This document shows, piece by piece, positions 22,624-35,000 of a DNA stretch of 64,000 bases. The number at the start of each line of letters is the position of its first letter. Position 1 is the first letter of the stretch. The position numbers and the translations under genes were made by a program. This DNA is from Larix kaempferi (Eukaryota > Streptophyta > Pinopsida > Pinales > Pinaceae). Location of the stretch: contig BSBM01000600.1 of NCBI GenBank assembly GCA_027924585.1, positions 15,683,001 to 15,747,000 on the forward strand. The letters are read 5' to 3'. Under the pieces are notes generated by a model that searched no databases, was not told the origin of the DNA, and worked only from the letters and a program-made list of their open reading frames with translations.

Positions 22624-24030
22624 ATGATGAGCATTAGATATGAGGATCGGTTGGATGGAGTATCCAACTACATTCCATGGAAAGTAAGAATTAATGCTGT
22701 ATTGAAGGAACTTAGAGTTTGGTGTTTCACTAACAGTGTCATGACTAAGCCAACAAATAAAGATGAGCTTGTGGAGTTTGAAGCTCTTGAAGCCAGAGCC
22801 CAGAGAGTTATCCTGGATGGGGTTAAAGACCATCTCATCCCACACTTAGCTGAAAATAAAACTACTAAAGAGATGTGGGACACGTTGACCAAGTTGTTCG
22901 AAGCAAAGAACGAGAACCGAAAGATGGCCCTTAAAGACAAGCTACATTGCATTAAAATGAAATATGGTGAGGGTGTAGCCTCCTACTTGACTCGTGTCGC
23001 ACAAGTCAAGGACGAGTTGGCAGCAGTAGGAGAGACCATTCTTGATTCAGAATTGGTGAGGATAGCCTTGAAGGGCTTCACCAAGAAGTGGGAGGTCTTT
23101 GTGAAATGTATTGTGGGCAGAGAAAAACTTCCAAGTTGGTCCAGATTATGGGATGATTTTACTAAAGAGGAAATCCGGGATGGGTCACAGATTGGCCAAA
23201 CTAGTGAGGATGCTGAGCAGGATGTGGCACTTGCAGCCAAATCGAAGAATAAGAAGAAGAAAGATTTGAGTTAGATCAAATGTTATCATTGTGGTCAGTT
23301 AGGACACTATGCCACGAAATGTCCTGAGAAGAAGAAAGGAAAGTCAAAGAAAGATTCAACTGCTGCTGCAATGGAAGAGTTTGCAGATGATTTTGCAGGT
23401 GAATTTTCTCTAGCCTCTTTTGATTCTAGTGTAGGTAGCTCAGTTTTCGAGCGTGTCTGGATAGTTGACAGTGGGTCAACCAGATATATGATTGGAATGT
23501 ATGATGCATTCCAGATGATCACAGAGTTGGGACCAAGACACTTCATTCAGACAAACATTGACAGTCCTCAGATAGCTATTCGAGGGGTTGGAACAGTCAG
23601 GTTCCAACTAGACCTTGGAGAGGTCTTGGAGATACATGGAGTCCTCTTTGTCCCTGGGATGAGAGTTAACAAACTCTCAGTGTCATCTCTTAAAGATGAT
23701 GGTTATAGGATGTTGGTCAGGGACAATCATATCTTCATTTATCGGAGAGATGATCTTGTCAGGACTACTATCTTGATTAGTGATCGTAGGGACAGACTAT
23801 ATATTTTGAGAGGACATGTTGTATGTCCATGGACAGGTGGATGGCTGTCAGAGTCAGAGGATGGAGCAGAAGATACAGTTGATAGGCATGTTGTTTACAT
23901 TCCTTCCGATGAGGAGAGTGATTCTCTTCAAAGCACTGGCAGAAGACTTAGCCATGCAAATGATGGTGATGAGCAAGTTGACGAGGTTCAGGCTGAATCT
24001 CAGGAGTCAGAGTTTTTCAGCGGTGGGAAC
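22624..24030 (+). pseudogene. Copia gag-protease (element C), one in-frame stop
   Basis: From M at 22624 the frame reads SIRYEDRLDGVSNYIPWK, then the gag helical core (ILDGVKDHLIPHL, MALKDKLHCIKM, CIVGREKLPSWSRLWDDF). A TAG at 23272 interrupts DLS-IKCYHC, where the related element E has lysine, so a single A-to-T change explains it. The CCHC knuckle CYHCGQLGHYATKC follows. The protease active site is VDSGSTRYM, with the catalytic aspartate at 23467. After IYRRDDL and LYILRGHVVCPW comes an acidic stretch (YIPSDEESDSL, DEVQAESQESEFF). The frame is cut at 24030 by the solo LTR and resumes at 28530. No integrase, RT or RNase H follows. Confidence 0.85.
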
Positions 24031-27000
24031 TGTTATCACATATATAGTAGTCGGGCTACCATACATTATTTTTCAGATTCCAGAGCACTTTTCAACCAGT
24101 TCTTTTACATTGAGATGATGAGATGAGCATCTATCTATGGATCACTATCAGATTTTGGATAGCATATGTATTCCCCATGCCATGACTGAGTCTCAGGACA
24201 CTCAGAGAGATGATCGATGTAGCCATTATACCATTTATACAGAGCAGTCAGTAGTGCCCAGAGTTACAGTAGCAGTTTCAGAGGACAGATGATGGTTCAG
24301 AGGATGGGCATTCGGGTATATGACTCAATAGGTATATCATGGTGTTGTGGTTATATTGCTTTTATATTCATTCTTATGGCATGTCTTAGCATTTAGTGTC
24401 ATGATTTGGCGATCATATAGATATGTGGACCTGGTTGATCTTATTATATATATTCTACTATCCTTACTCAGACTTAGAAGTTCACTATTCATACTCATTG
24501 GTTTTATCCTCCCCAGGGAGAATAGAGGTGATCATTCCACCATACCTTGGCTTGCTAGTGTTGGCTCCATTATTCATTATCTTCATCCATCCATTGCCTA
24601 CCTTTTAGTTTATCACCCTGACTTACTATTTGACTAGTGGCATGGAGGATCTTTCCCCACTGTAGCCACTGTATTGGATGAGCTTCCCTGTTTATTGTGT
24701 CTCGGCTCTGAGTTGGTGACAAAACTTACATTTGGTGAGTTGGATTGTAGGCCTAAATCATTCTGGTCGGTTGTCCCGATGTTTGGCATTGGATCGAACT
24801 CCCCCTAGTCACTTGAGATGTTGTTGGCTAAAACTGAAAGCTCATGCACTACTTCTGGAAGCTAAAAAAAGGGACAAGAGCAATGAACTGCTAAAAATAC
24901 TCTTCGAAGAGTATAAATAAGGTCCAAAAAGCAATGATTCTTAAAAGCTATATCTAAACAATTGCTGACCTTATGTATGTATAAAAAACATGCCCTGGAT
25001 GCAAGCTGCAACTAGTTGTGTTTATCCGCACACCTGAGATCCGAAGGGTTATGTAGGCCAAAAAGGCCATGAAATGAAATTGAATGATCCTAATGAACCT
25101 GGATCAACTTGATGAAGACATGATGTCTAAGTTGAATAAACACTCTCTAAACAACTTATCCATTTGTGAGACACCGACATTCTCTGTGTTGTTGCTCATT
25201 CAGTATATACTATGGTGTGTATTCCCTTTCCCATATCCAAAGTGTCACAATGTTAAGTCAGTCAGTCACCCTTTAGCCTAGCCATTTTATTTTAGCCTTC
25301 ACCCTTCACTAGCAAATTGATCACAACCATGAAGTGAGTATGGTCCTGAAAGTCTAGTTTGAGTCATATAAATAATTAATGACAATATATATTTAGATTT
25401 AGATCGCCAGTAATGATTACTTTGTGTTATAATTGCTATTTGAATGAGTTGTAGAGCATGCATTAACCTTTGACACTTTGCAGCAGCTTTTGATGGTAGT
25501 CTGAGTTATATTTGGTCAATATTGACCTGGTCAAACCTAGTTTGACCAAGGTCAATCACAGGACATGAGATTATTAGGCCTTATGATGACACAGGTAGAT
25601 GATATATGGTCTATGTACATGTACATGATGGTTCTATGCATCAGACACAAGTTTATGATGATGATCTATGGTTTTCATCATTATTTGATCATTTACAGAT
25701 TATTATTATTTCACCTGTTTCGGTATATTGGGTATATTATATGATCATGCAGAGAGCTATATGAGTACACATCTTGAATAGTTTTGGACCTTCTAAGTCC
25801 AATGAGACAGTCTATTTTCAGTTCCGGGCAGTTACAGTGATGATTTAGCCTCAGTAGGCTGTCCTAGTGCAGTTTTCGTTTGTCGGAGACCCTGTCAGAG
25901 CAGAGATGACTTTTATTTGGTTCACCTAGGGCGCTGATGATGGAGGGGGTGGTCCAGCCACTTGTTTTTAGCATATTACCCCCCTTCCGGACACACTGGT
26001 GCCCTCACCTTGACAACGCAAGCACTCCAGGAGGCAGTTTGGGATAGGTACACGCTTCCCGATGCAGTTTTGGATTGGTAGAAATGGCTACAGAGGAATT
26101 CGATTTGGGCTACTGAGGCAAAGTTTTGGCATGGGATGATTAGTGATGATGAGTGGGATGTCTTCCGCACCTTCTCCAACAGTTTCAGCTTCATCGGGGC
26201 CCACATCCATCACTTATGGCACTTTCTGATGATTTCTGAGGTCTTTTGAGGCCTACGATTTGTCGATAGAGGCACGATTTGGTATATTGATGACTATTTT
26301 ATTATTATTGTGCTATGGGGATTGACCAAGGGTGGCTAAAATTACCCCTTGGACCCACCATAAGCTTATTGTTATATTTTGTCATCATGATTTGGTGGGA
26401 TCCCCTCTCCTAGGGCGATTTTGTCCACTTATGGTTATATTTTATGGTTCATCCATGTATTTTATTGTTGAGCTCATCTCAACCATTGATTAGATCTTTT
26501 GATCTTTTAATCTTAGCCACTCATGTAAAAAGTGGTTAGGATTATGCTCTCTCTCCATCCTATTTAAGGAGAGAGCCTCTCATTGTAAAATCATTGAGAG
26601 ATTTTTGGCTCTTGGCTCTTGGCTCTTGGAATAAAATTTCTATCTCTTGGAGTACATGCTTGGGTTGGAGTGGATGTTGGTTGTTTTGATTGTAAATGCT
26701 TTTGTCCATTGCACTGGAGGATCTATTGTAGCTATCTTGCATATTTGCCATATCTTTTTATAGGTGGAGAAGACTTCTTCAACAAGTGCGAATTGGTGGG
26801 GAGGCTTGCCCTTCAAGCTTGGAGGAGGACGTTTTGGGTTAAACAGGGAGTGGTTTTGTCTTTGCACCAACTATTCTTTGCTTATCTCTTTCTTGCTTGT
26901 ATCTACCTTCAACATGTTAAACTGATAGATGCTTTGCACCTTGGTTTTGACAGGTTAGAGGGACACATATGTGGCTTGGAAAAATCGATTTGGCAAGAGG

Positions 27001-28524
27001 GCTTCAAAAATTCTCCATTTGATCTTTGGCAAAAGTAATCCTCATCTCAACTAGCATTCATCTCTTCATCCAGGTATGCTCCAAAGGTATGATCTTCTTC
27101 TTCTTTGAATCATCCATAATTTCTAGATCATAAAAACCCTAATTAATCAAAACCCTCATTTTGGTTTTTCTTAGATCTACTTAGATCTAGTCTTTCTTTT
27201 GAAGAGATATAAAAAACCCACCTCTATAGCATCCACCCCTAGTTGGATCTATAGTTTGGTGGTGATTGGGTTAAAATTGACACACTTTTTAAGGCAATAA
27301 AGCCCTCTTGAACCAAATCGCACTTCCTTGGAGAGGCTTGTTTGGTTAGATCTAGCACATGGGTAGGTGAGATCCCACTTGATTTGCAATCTACACAATT
27401 GATAACCTACCCCTAGATTCTTACTTTGGTGATTTCTACCTTGTGGGCATCATTCCACATTTTAAGGGATCAAAACCCCCTTTTGAACTACTTGGTACCT
27501 TAAAACTCAGATCTAGTAAGATCTAACCCTTGGATTGACTTAATTTTCTAGATCCACATAGATTAATGCCTAAGCTACTTGAATCTACAGTTTGGTGGCC
27601 ATTGGACTTGATTTGACACACCTTATCCACCTTTTAGCCCTCCTTGAGCAAGGTCGCACTTCCTTGGGTGACTGAGTTTGCCCACTTCTAGGACATGGGT
27701 AGTTGAGATTTTAGTGGATTTGGAACGGGCATACCTTGAAACCTATATCTAGAGTATCATTTTGTGACGATCTGCCTTGGGGGTAGCATTCCTTGTTTTA
27801 AGGGATTGTGGTCCACTTGGGTCATTTCATGAAACCCTAGATCTAGCAAGATCCAACCACTTTACCTCGATTAGCCCACTTGTCTTGACCTCTAGGTGTC
27901 CCGATCTACACTTTGACATATCTTTTGACTCCATTAACCCATCCAACAAGGCACTAGTCCTCCTTAAGCAAGTCGCACTCCTTGGGAATTGTGTCAAACC
28001 TTAGATCTGGTACATGGGTATTCCTAATTTCAACTTAGATCCATAGATCTACTCATTACATATCCTCTAGTGCCAATTGCATCCCTTAATTTCACCTTGT
28101 GGGTCCATATTAAGCCATTTCACATATCTCAAGAAAGTAGGACCCACTTGTGTAACACATGGTACCATATCTTATCATTATAACTAATCATGTGGCCTAA
28201 ATCATACATTGGTTGAAACACCCTCAAACCACCTTCAACCATACTTTAATTTCTAGGTCCACTTTACCTTGCATTGGTTTCCGTAACTTACCATTTACTC
28301 ATCCCTAGGAACCTTCGTTTGGGTCCAATCATCTTTGATTGGTTATAGTGTCTCCCCCTTGGTCTTGATTCATCTAGATCTAAAGTGAAGAGTGCCTCGG
28401 TTGACGTGACTCCCAACGTGCATTGGGAACCGTGGCATCTTTTGGGTCACCTCTTTAGTTGTCCATCTCCTTTACTGTCCCGGATGGGATACCACTAGGG
28501 GCAACTACAAGTTGTGTGATAACA
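24031..28524 (+). mobile_element. giant solo LTR, copy 2 (4.49 kb)
   Basis: TGTTATCACA...TGTGATAACA ends, flanked by GGAAC on both sides (24026-24030 and 28525-28529). The empty site exists in the same window: at 29615-29640 the second internal remnant of Copia C reads GTGGGAACTTTTCTCCGAG without interruption. A TATA box (TATTTAAGG) lies at 26561, and an AATAAA at 26630 follows a short TTGGCTC repeat. U3 is about 2.5 kb and R-U5 about 2 kb, giving plus as sense. No coding region. Confidence 0.9.
26561..26635 (+). promoter_or_regulatory. TATA box and polyadenylation-type signal of giant LTR copy 2
   Basis: TATTTAAGG at 26561 is followed about 45 bp later by three TTGGCTC words and AATAAA at 26630. 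The short spacing from TATA to AATAAA would give a short R region. Copy 1 keeps the TATA box and the GGCTCT word. Confidence 0.5.
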
Positions 28525-28529
28525 GGAAC

Positions 28530-28631
28530 TTTTCTCCGAGAGACTTTCCAGAGCAGGAGGGAGCTGCATTAGGAATCAGAGGCAGAGATTTGGATGGTGC
28601 CGGAAGGACCTCCCTCGTTAGGAGGGAGTGT
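28530..28631 (+). pseudogene. C-terminal end of Copia C gag-protease frame
   Basis: After the solo LTR the frame continues FSPRDFPEQEGAALG, RGRDLDGAGRTSL and ends at a TGA overlapping the first bases of LTR 2. The corresponding piece in the second internal remnant (29610-29709) reads FSPRDFPEQEGAASG. The purine tract TTAGGAGGGAG lies inside this coding end. Confidence 0.75.
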
Positions 28632-29455
28632 TGAAAAGTTAACTCTGAAGGTCCTCCCATATTTTTGGTGTGGGTGTGATGAGGAGGACTAGAAAGGTTT
28701 TGTCCTTTATGTATTTATGTAACAAAGTGACGTTTATGTAAATAAAGTCAATGTGATTTTATACTTTAGAAAAGTGGGTCACACTTAAGTGGTGTAATTA
28801 ATAATTAAATGTTTTAATTATTAAAAGTGAGTTAAATGTGAACCATTGATTTTGTAATTAATTCTCAACCCTAGATTAGGTAGTTGAAGAAGTTAGTTGC
28901 CAAAGACAAAGTATAAAAACAAAGTGAGAGGGACATTTGATACACTCACCATCAGAGAGGAAGAGAGGAAGATTGAAGATCAAGGAGAGTTCCCTAGCAG
29001 AGAAAGGGCACAATTTCCAAGAGAAAGGAGCAGCATAATTCCCTAGGAAACCTGTAGCAGTCTGTACAGTGCATTATGACAGTCACACGTGTGGGCTCGG
29101 ATTCCAAGAAATGACTGCATTTATTGCAGACCGTACAACATTAATTACAGGCATGTATGGGCACTGAAATCGAGGCAGAAAAGTGTGCAGGCCGTACAGC
29201 ACCGTACAACACGTGTGGGCAGCCGTACAACAGACTGTACAGTACTTTTCTAGCACAGATTTCGAGGTGGATTTTGCTACTGTTCTGTTTTGTGAAATTT
29301 TGTCAATAAGGGTTTAAAAGAAGGAAAAATTCATTGTAAGAATTTTCTGAGTTTTGCTCTTCTTAAAGAAAAATTTCCTTCTTAGGGTTTTCCCCAAGGA
29401 GTGGGGTTTTGCCCGGTCTTTGACCAAAAATCATTGTGTTCATGTGCTTGAAGAT
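28629..29455 (+). repeat. Copia C LTR 2 (middle, 3'-truncated)
   Basis: It starts TGTTGAAAAGTTAAC after GGAGGGAG and follows LTR 1 up to GAAGAT at 29450-29455. The last 145 bp of the LTR are missing, replaced by internal sequence. Confidence 0.9.
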
Positions 29456-29709
29456 ATAGTTGATCGGCATGTTGTTTACATTCCTTCTGATGAGGAGAGT
29501 GATTCTCTTCAAAGCACTGGCAGAAGACTCAGCCAGGCAGATGATGGTGATGAACAGGTTGACGAGGTTCAGGCTGAATCTCAGGAGTCAGAGTTTTTCA
29601 GTGGTGGGAACTTTTCTCCGAGAGACTTTCCAGAGCAGGAGGGAGCTGCTTCAGGAGTCAGAGGCAGAGATTTGGATGGGCTAGAAGGACCTCCCTTGTT
29701 AGGAGGGAG
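29456..29709 (+). pseudogene. second internal remnant of Copia C (acidic C-terminal coding end)
   Basis: It begins ATAGTTGATCGGCATG, matching internal sequence near 23877 in the first copy, and runs in a frame (VDRHVVYIPSDEESDSL...) to the purine tract before LTR 3. Only the final part of the protein is present. It supplies the uninterrupted site for giant LTR copy 2. Confidence 0.85.
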
Positions 29710-30678
29710 TGTTAAAAAGTTAACTCTGAAGGTCCTCCCATATTTTTGGTGTGGGTGTGATTAGGAGGACTAGAAAAGTTTTGTCCTTTATGTATTTATG
29801 TAACAAAGTGACGTTTATGTAAATAAAGTCAATGCGATTTTATACTTTAAAAAAGTTGGTCAAAGTTAAGTGGTGTATTTAATAATTAAATGTTTTAATT
29901 ATTAAAAGTGAGTTAAATGTGAACCATTGATTTTGTAATTAATTCTCAACCCTAGATTAGGTAGTTGAAGAAGTTAGTTGCCAAAGACAAAGTATAAAAA
30001 CAAAGTGAGAGGGACATTGATACACTCACCATCAGAGAGGAAGAGAGGAAGATTGAAGATCAAGGAGAGTTCCCTAGCAGAGAAAGGGCACAATTTCCAA
30101 GAGAAAGGAGCAACACAATTCCCTAGGCAACCTGTAGCAGTCCGTACAGTGCATTCATGACAGTCACACTTGTGGGCTCGGATTCCAAGAAATAACTGCA
30201 TTTATTGCAGACCGTACAGCATTAATTACAGGCACATGTGGGCACTGAAATTGAGGCAGAAAAGTGTGCAGGCCGTACAGCACTGTACAGCACGTGTGGG
30301 CAGCCATACAGCAGACCGTACAGTACTTTTCTGGCACGGATTTTGAGGTGGATTTTGCTGTTGTTCTGTTTTGTTAAATTTTGTCAATGAGGGTTTAAAA
30401 GAAAGAAAAATTCATTGTAAGAATTTTTTGAGTTTTGCTCTTAAAGAAAAAATTTCTTCTTAGGGTTTTCCCAAGGAGTGGGGTTTTGCCCGGTCTTTGA
30501 CCAAAAATCATTGTGTTCATGTGCTTGAAGATTGTTTCAGTATTTGGCAGAATTTTTTTGAAGTCATTTTTAGAAGTGTGGTTTTACTTTCAAAAATCAA
30601 GTTAAAACCCTAGATTCTGAAAGTGTTTGACAGAATGTGTAAATGAGCCATTTCATTTTTTAAGTCAAATTTTCTTCA
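29710..30678 (+). repeat. Copia C LTR 3 (3' LTR)
   Basis: It starts TGTTAAAAAGTTAAC and ends AAATTTTCTTCA, then AGAAG. It is 969 bp, about 120 bp shorter than LTR 1 because it lacks the tandem duplication. Confidence 0.9.
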
Positions 30679-30802
30679 AGAAGTTCAGATATTTCAGGTG
30701 ATATCCGATAGACACAAGATCTTGATAATGGTCAAGGAAGTTTCACGTTAAGGCCAAAGGATCTCAAGCTGGGAACCTATGTGATGTACCTAATGACATT
30801 AT
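30679..30802. other. host flank between Copia C and Copia E
   Basis: After the AGAAG duplication, a short stretch ends in ATTAT, the target duplication of Copia E. It has a coding-like look (DLDNGQGSFTLRPKDLK in one frame after a stop) but no supporting splice signals or match that I can name. Confidence 0.35.
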
Positions 30803-32095
30803 TGAAGATTTTCTGCCCTCTGTGCCAGCTGGTTTAATGCCAAGTTATAGGTGGTTTTCACCTACAGCCCTGTTGTGCATTGGCTGTAGGCTACTTAATG
30901 CCAAAATAAAATGAACAGTAAACACACACTGAAAGCAAATTACAGGTTGCAAGCTAATTTATAAACATTCACACACAAATTTGACACGGTAGTTTTTGGC
31001 CAAATCGAGCCCTGGAAAAACCCCCACGGGGAAAACCAGTTGAGTGAGAGAGAGATATTATTTCATCAGCAAAATATTCATCACAGCATTACAATGAAGA
31101 ATTTAACTTATCTCCACCAGTCAGCAGAATCTTTCTGGAAATTTGTGCATCAAACTGAACCTTGTTTTGATTGCCCACAGCATAGGAATACGTGCCAGAA
31201 TTCACCCACAAACTGTGCAGGTAAACACACAGTCTGAATCAATGAGATTTCCTGGAGTCCTTGGCCTAGTGCCTCGAGTTCTGTGCAGAGAACACTGACA
31301 GAAAATTCTTCTCGGATTCTGGGCCAGGTACTTTGAATTCTGTGCAGAGAAAACTAAATGAAATCACCTTAGATTTCAGTGCTGATAGTCCCTCGAATTC
31401 TGTGCTGATATTTATCATAGAATCATGCTGCTACTGTGAAGGCCGTGCCCTTATACCTTCCTCACAATCTGGGCAAAGCCTGCCCTGGGAATGGTGCCCA
31501 GATTCACTGTATTGAATCCGAGCCTGTCATGGAAATGAAGCCCGTGAATGTGCTGGAAATTCGAGTTGATATCCAAGGTTAATGTGCCTGGAAATACCCC
31601 GATTCCACTCCTGCAATTCTCAGACTGCGTGCCCAGAACTTCCCTTCTGTTTGTGCTCAGACTGTGGTACGGTCCTGTTGGGAATAGAGCCCAGAAGATT
31701 TCTGAAGTCTCCCTCGATTCCTGTGGCTGTTTGCTCCTAGGAATGCGTGCTCCCTCCTGTACTCTCTCGACCTCTCCTTCTCGTGCTCTCACTTCAGTCA
31801 CCTCTTCATAAGATAATGAATGTAATCTGCCTCCCTCTACCTTTTATTCAACCCTAAAAGGAATCCTTACACCAATGGCCCAGATTAGATCTAATCAATG
31901 GCCCAGATTAGATGTGAGTACACTTTATTATTTAATTCACTTAAGTAATAATTTCTCATTCACTTTTAGACTTAGGATAAAAGGTGACATTAAAGTCTCA
32001 TTAAATAATCACTTAATGTGAGGGTCCCACCACCCCAAACTTAGTGACTTTGGCATAGTCACTAGGGGAACTCGACCTTGGTATAAAAACTAACA
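30803..32095 (-). repeat. 3' LTR of Copia E
   Basis: On the plus strand it runs TGAAGATTTTCTG...AAACTAACA; on the minus strand it begins TGTTAGTTTTTATACC. The minus-strand purine tract (GGTAAGAGGGAG, about 32096-32107) lies next to it. A TATA-like AATAAAAGG on the minus strand lies near 31845. Confidence 0.95.
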
Positions 32096-35000
32096 CTCCC
32101 TCTTACCGAGGAAGGAGTTCCGCACCACTCCCAACTTATCTCTGAAGAAGACAAACTTCCCCCTCCCCAAAGATTTCGTTAGGACATCTGCAACCTGCTG
32201 ATCAGTGGATATGTACTGAAGCTCAACTGCTCCTCTCTGAACGTAGTCACGGATGAAGTGATATCTGATCTCAATATGCTTTGACCTGTCATGAAAAACT
32301 GGATTCTCAGAGAGCTGAATGCAACTCTGATTGTCGCAATAAATCACCGTAGGCCTCAGCTGCTGATCAAATAAATCTACCAATAACTTACGAAGCCACA
32401 GCGCTTCGCAAGTCGCCTTACTGGCTGCCATATACTCAGCCTCAGCAGAACTCAATGCAATGGACTTCTGTTTCCTGCTGAACCACGACACTGCTGCCGA
32501 GCCCAAGCTGAAACAGCAACCGGAAGTGCTCTTTCGGTCCCTCACACTACCTGCCCAGTCTGAATCTGTGAACCCAATCAAACTAACTCCACCTGAACCC
32601 CTGTAGTCCAGACCATAATCCACCGTCCTTGCAAGGTATCTCAAGATGTGCTTTGCAGCACTCCAATGTACACTCCTAGGCTGCACCATGAACTGGCTAA
32701 GAGTGTTGACTGCAAAGCACAAGTCTGGTCTAGTGTTGACCAGATACATCAACGATCCGATGAGCTGACGATATAACGTGGGATCCACCAACTTACCAGC
32801 TGAAGCATGAAGTTGCTTCAAGTTGGTGATCATAGGTGTAGACATGGGCCTGCAGTCGTCCATCCGAAAAGTCTTTAGGATCTCTGCAGCATACTTCCCC
32901 TGTCCAAGGAAAATATGTCCTGGCTCCTGCCATACCTCCATCCCCAAATAGTAATGCATCAGCCCAATATCTGTCATCTCATACTCAACTGCAAGATCTC
33001 TCTTGCACAGAGCAATAAGACGCTCATCTCCAGTGATAAATAAATCATCAACGTATAGCAGAAGAATGAGCGGATCTCCACCAACCACAATGTAGTATAG
33101 GTTGGGATCAGCCTCACTCTTCTGGAACCCCATCGAAATCAAATAAGCATCTATCCTGGAGTACCAAGCTCTGGGAGCTTGTTTCAGACCGTACAAGGCT
33201 TTCCTAAGCCTGCAAACATGTGAATCTCTCTCATGTGTCTCAAATCCCTGTGGCTGCTCCAAGTACACCTCCTCCTGCAGAAGACCATTGAGAAATGCGG
33301 TCTTCACATCCATCTGGTGGATCCTCCAACCCATCTCTGCTGCAATCGATATCACTGCCCTGATGGAGGAATACCGAGCCACTGGAGCAAAAGTCTCATC
33401 ATAGTCGACTCCCTCAACCTGTGAGAACCCTCGAGCCACAAACCGAGCCTTGAACTTCTCTACACTGCCATCAGCTGCATGCTTGACCTTGTAGAGCCAC
33501 TTGGAAGTCACAACTGACTTCCCTTCAGGCCTCGGTACAATCTCCCAAGCATCATTCTTCATGATGGAATGATACTCTTCCATCATGGCATCTCTCCAAA
33601 CCTGATGCTGAGAAGCCTCCTCATAAGTAGAAGGCGCTGAGTCACGAAGACTCGCAACAAGGGCTGACCCATATCTATCTGGCTCAAAAATAGTCCTGAT
33701 CTGCTCCTGAGGTCTACCAAATGCCTCCGCTTCCTTCAAGGTGTCCTGAAGCCACTTGGGCTTCTTCTTCCTTGAAGGCTCCTCTGGACCTGGTGTAACC
33801 TCCTCTGAGGATGTGTCAGAAGCATGAGGTCTACCACCCCTAGGACCTGTAGCTGAAGAACTAGTCCCAGAAGACCCTGCAATCTGTGAGCCAGAGACCG
33901 GTGATCCTGAACCTGTGCCAAACCCTGTACCTGTCCCTGTACCTGTCCCTGAAATCTGAACCACTGACCCTGTAGAACCTGTGCCAGTACCCTGTGATCC
34001 AGTCACCCCAGAAACCTGTGGACCTGTAACCTGTATCGAAGAAGCCTGACTCAACTGAGGTGTGGGAGCTGGTGGCTCCCCCTGCTCTAACTCTCTGGAC
34101 TTCCTGAAGGCCCTCTCCTCCTCAAACTTTACTTCCCGCCTAACTACAACTCGCCTCTGGCCAGGAATGTAAAGCCGGTATGCCTTCGAAGTCTCGTCGT
34201 AACCCACAAAGATGCCTCTCTCTGCGGTGGGCTCGAACTTCGTCCTCCTCTCTGAGGGGACGTGAGAGTAAGTCAAAGAGCCAAATATGCGAAAGTGGCT
34301 CACCTTAGGCTTCCTGCCTGAATACATCTCCTCTGGAGTCATGCTCCCCACGGCACGATGGGGACTCCTGTTCTGCAGGTACACTGCAGTGTTGCAGGCC
34401 TCAGCCCACAGAAAGAACGGTAATCCCTGATCATGAAGCATGGCCCTCGCTGCTCCAAGGATCGACCTGTTCTTCCTCTCTGCTACTCCATTCTGCTCAG
34501 GAGTGTAGGGAACTGTCAACTGACGCTGTATGCCCTCCTGTCTGCAGAATGCACTGAACTCCTTGGAGGTATACTCACCCTCGTTGTCTGACCTCAACGT
34601 CCTGATCTTCCTCCCCGTCTGCTTCTCCACAAGGGCTTTGAACCCTTGGAAGACATCTAATACAAGTGAGGACTTCTTGCCCCGCAAGAAGTAGATCCAG
34701 GTCTTCCTGGAGTAGTCATCAATAAAGCTGATGTAGTACTCATGGCCACTCAAGGAAACTGAGGACATAGGACCACATATGTCGGTATGAATCAGATTGA
34801 GCACACCTGCTGCTCTCGTGTCACTGGTAGGAAACACGGTCTTGGTGTACTTTCCCAAAGCACACCCTCTGCATACATCACTCTGCTCTGAGTCAAAATC
34901 AGGTAAACCTGTGACCATGCTCCGCAACACTCCCAAAGCGGGGTGATGTAAATGGGCCATCCTCCTGTGCCATAACTCACACAGCTCACTGCTGCTGTTG

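Larger units (their letters stand above)
21399..30678 (+). mobile_element. Copia C array: LTR-internal-LTR-internal-LTR
   Basis: Three LTRs of one family start at 21399, 28629 and 29710. The outer flanks are AGAAG on both sides (21394-21398 and 30679-30683), so the whole array sits in one target duplication. The first internal part carries gag and protease followed directly by an acidic C-terminal stretch and the purine tract; integrase, RT and RNase H are absent. The second internal part is only about 250 bp. A 4.5-kb solo LTR interrupts the first. Confidence 0.85.

Noticed and set aside
24347-24637. Hydrophobic ORF in giant LTR copy 2
   Set aside because: Not conserved in giant LTR copy 1 and lies in U3; composition artefact of T-rich DNA.
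30684-30802. Coding-like stretch with DLDNGQGSFTLRPKDLK
   Set aside because: Preceded by a stop, no convincing donor site and no family recognised; too short to call an exon.
31040-31811. Small ORFs repeated identically at 36743-37514
   Set aside because: They lie in the two LTRs of element E and are identical only because the LTRs are; no protein motif.
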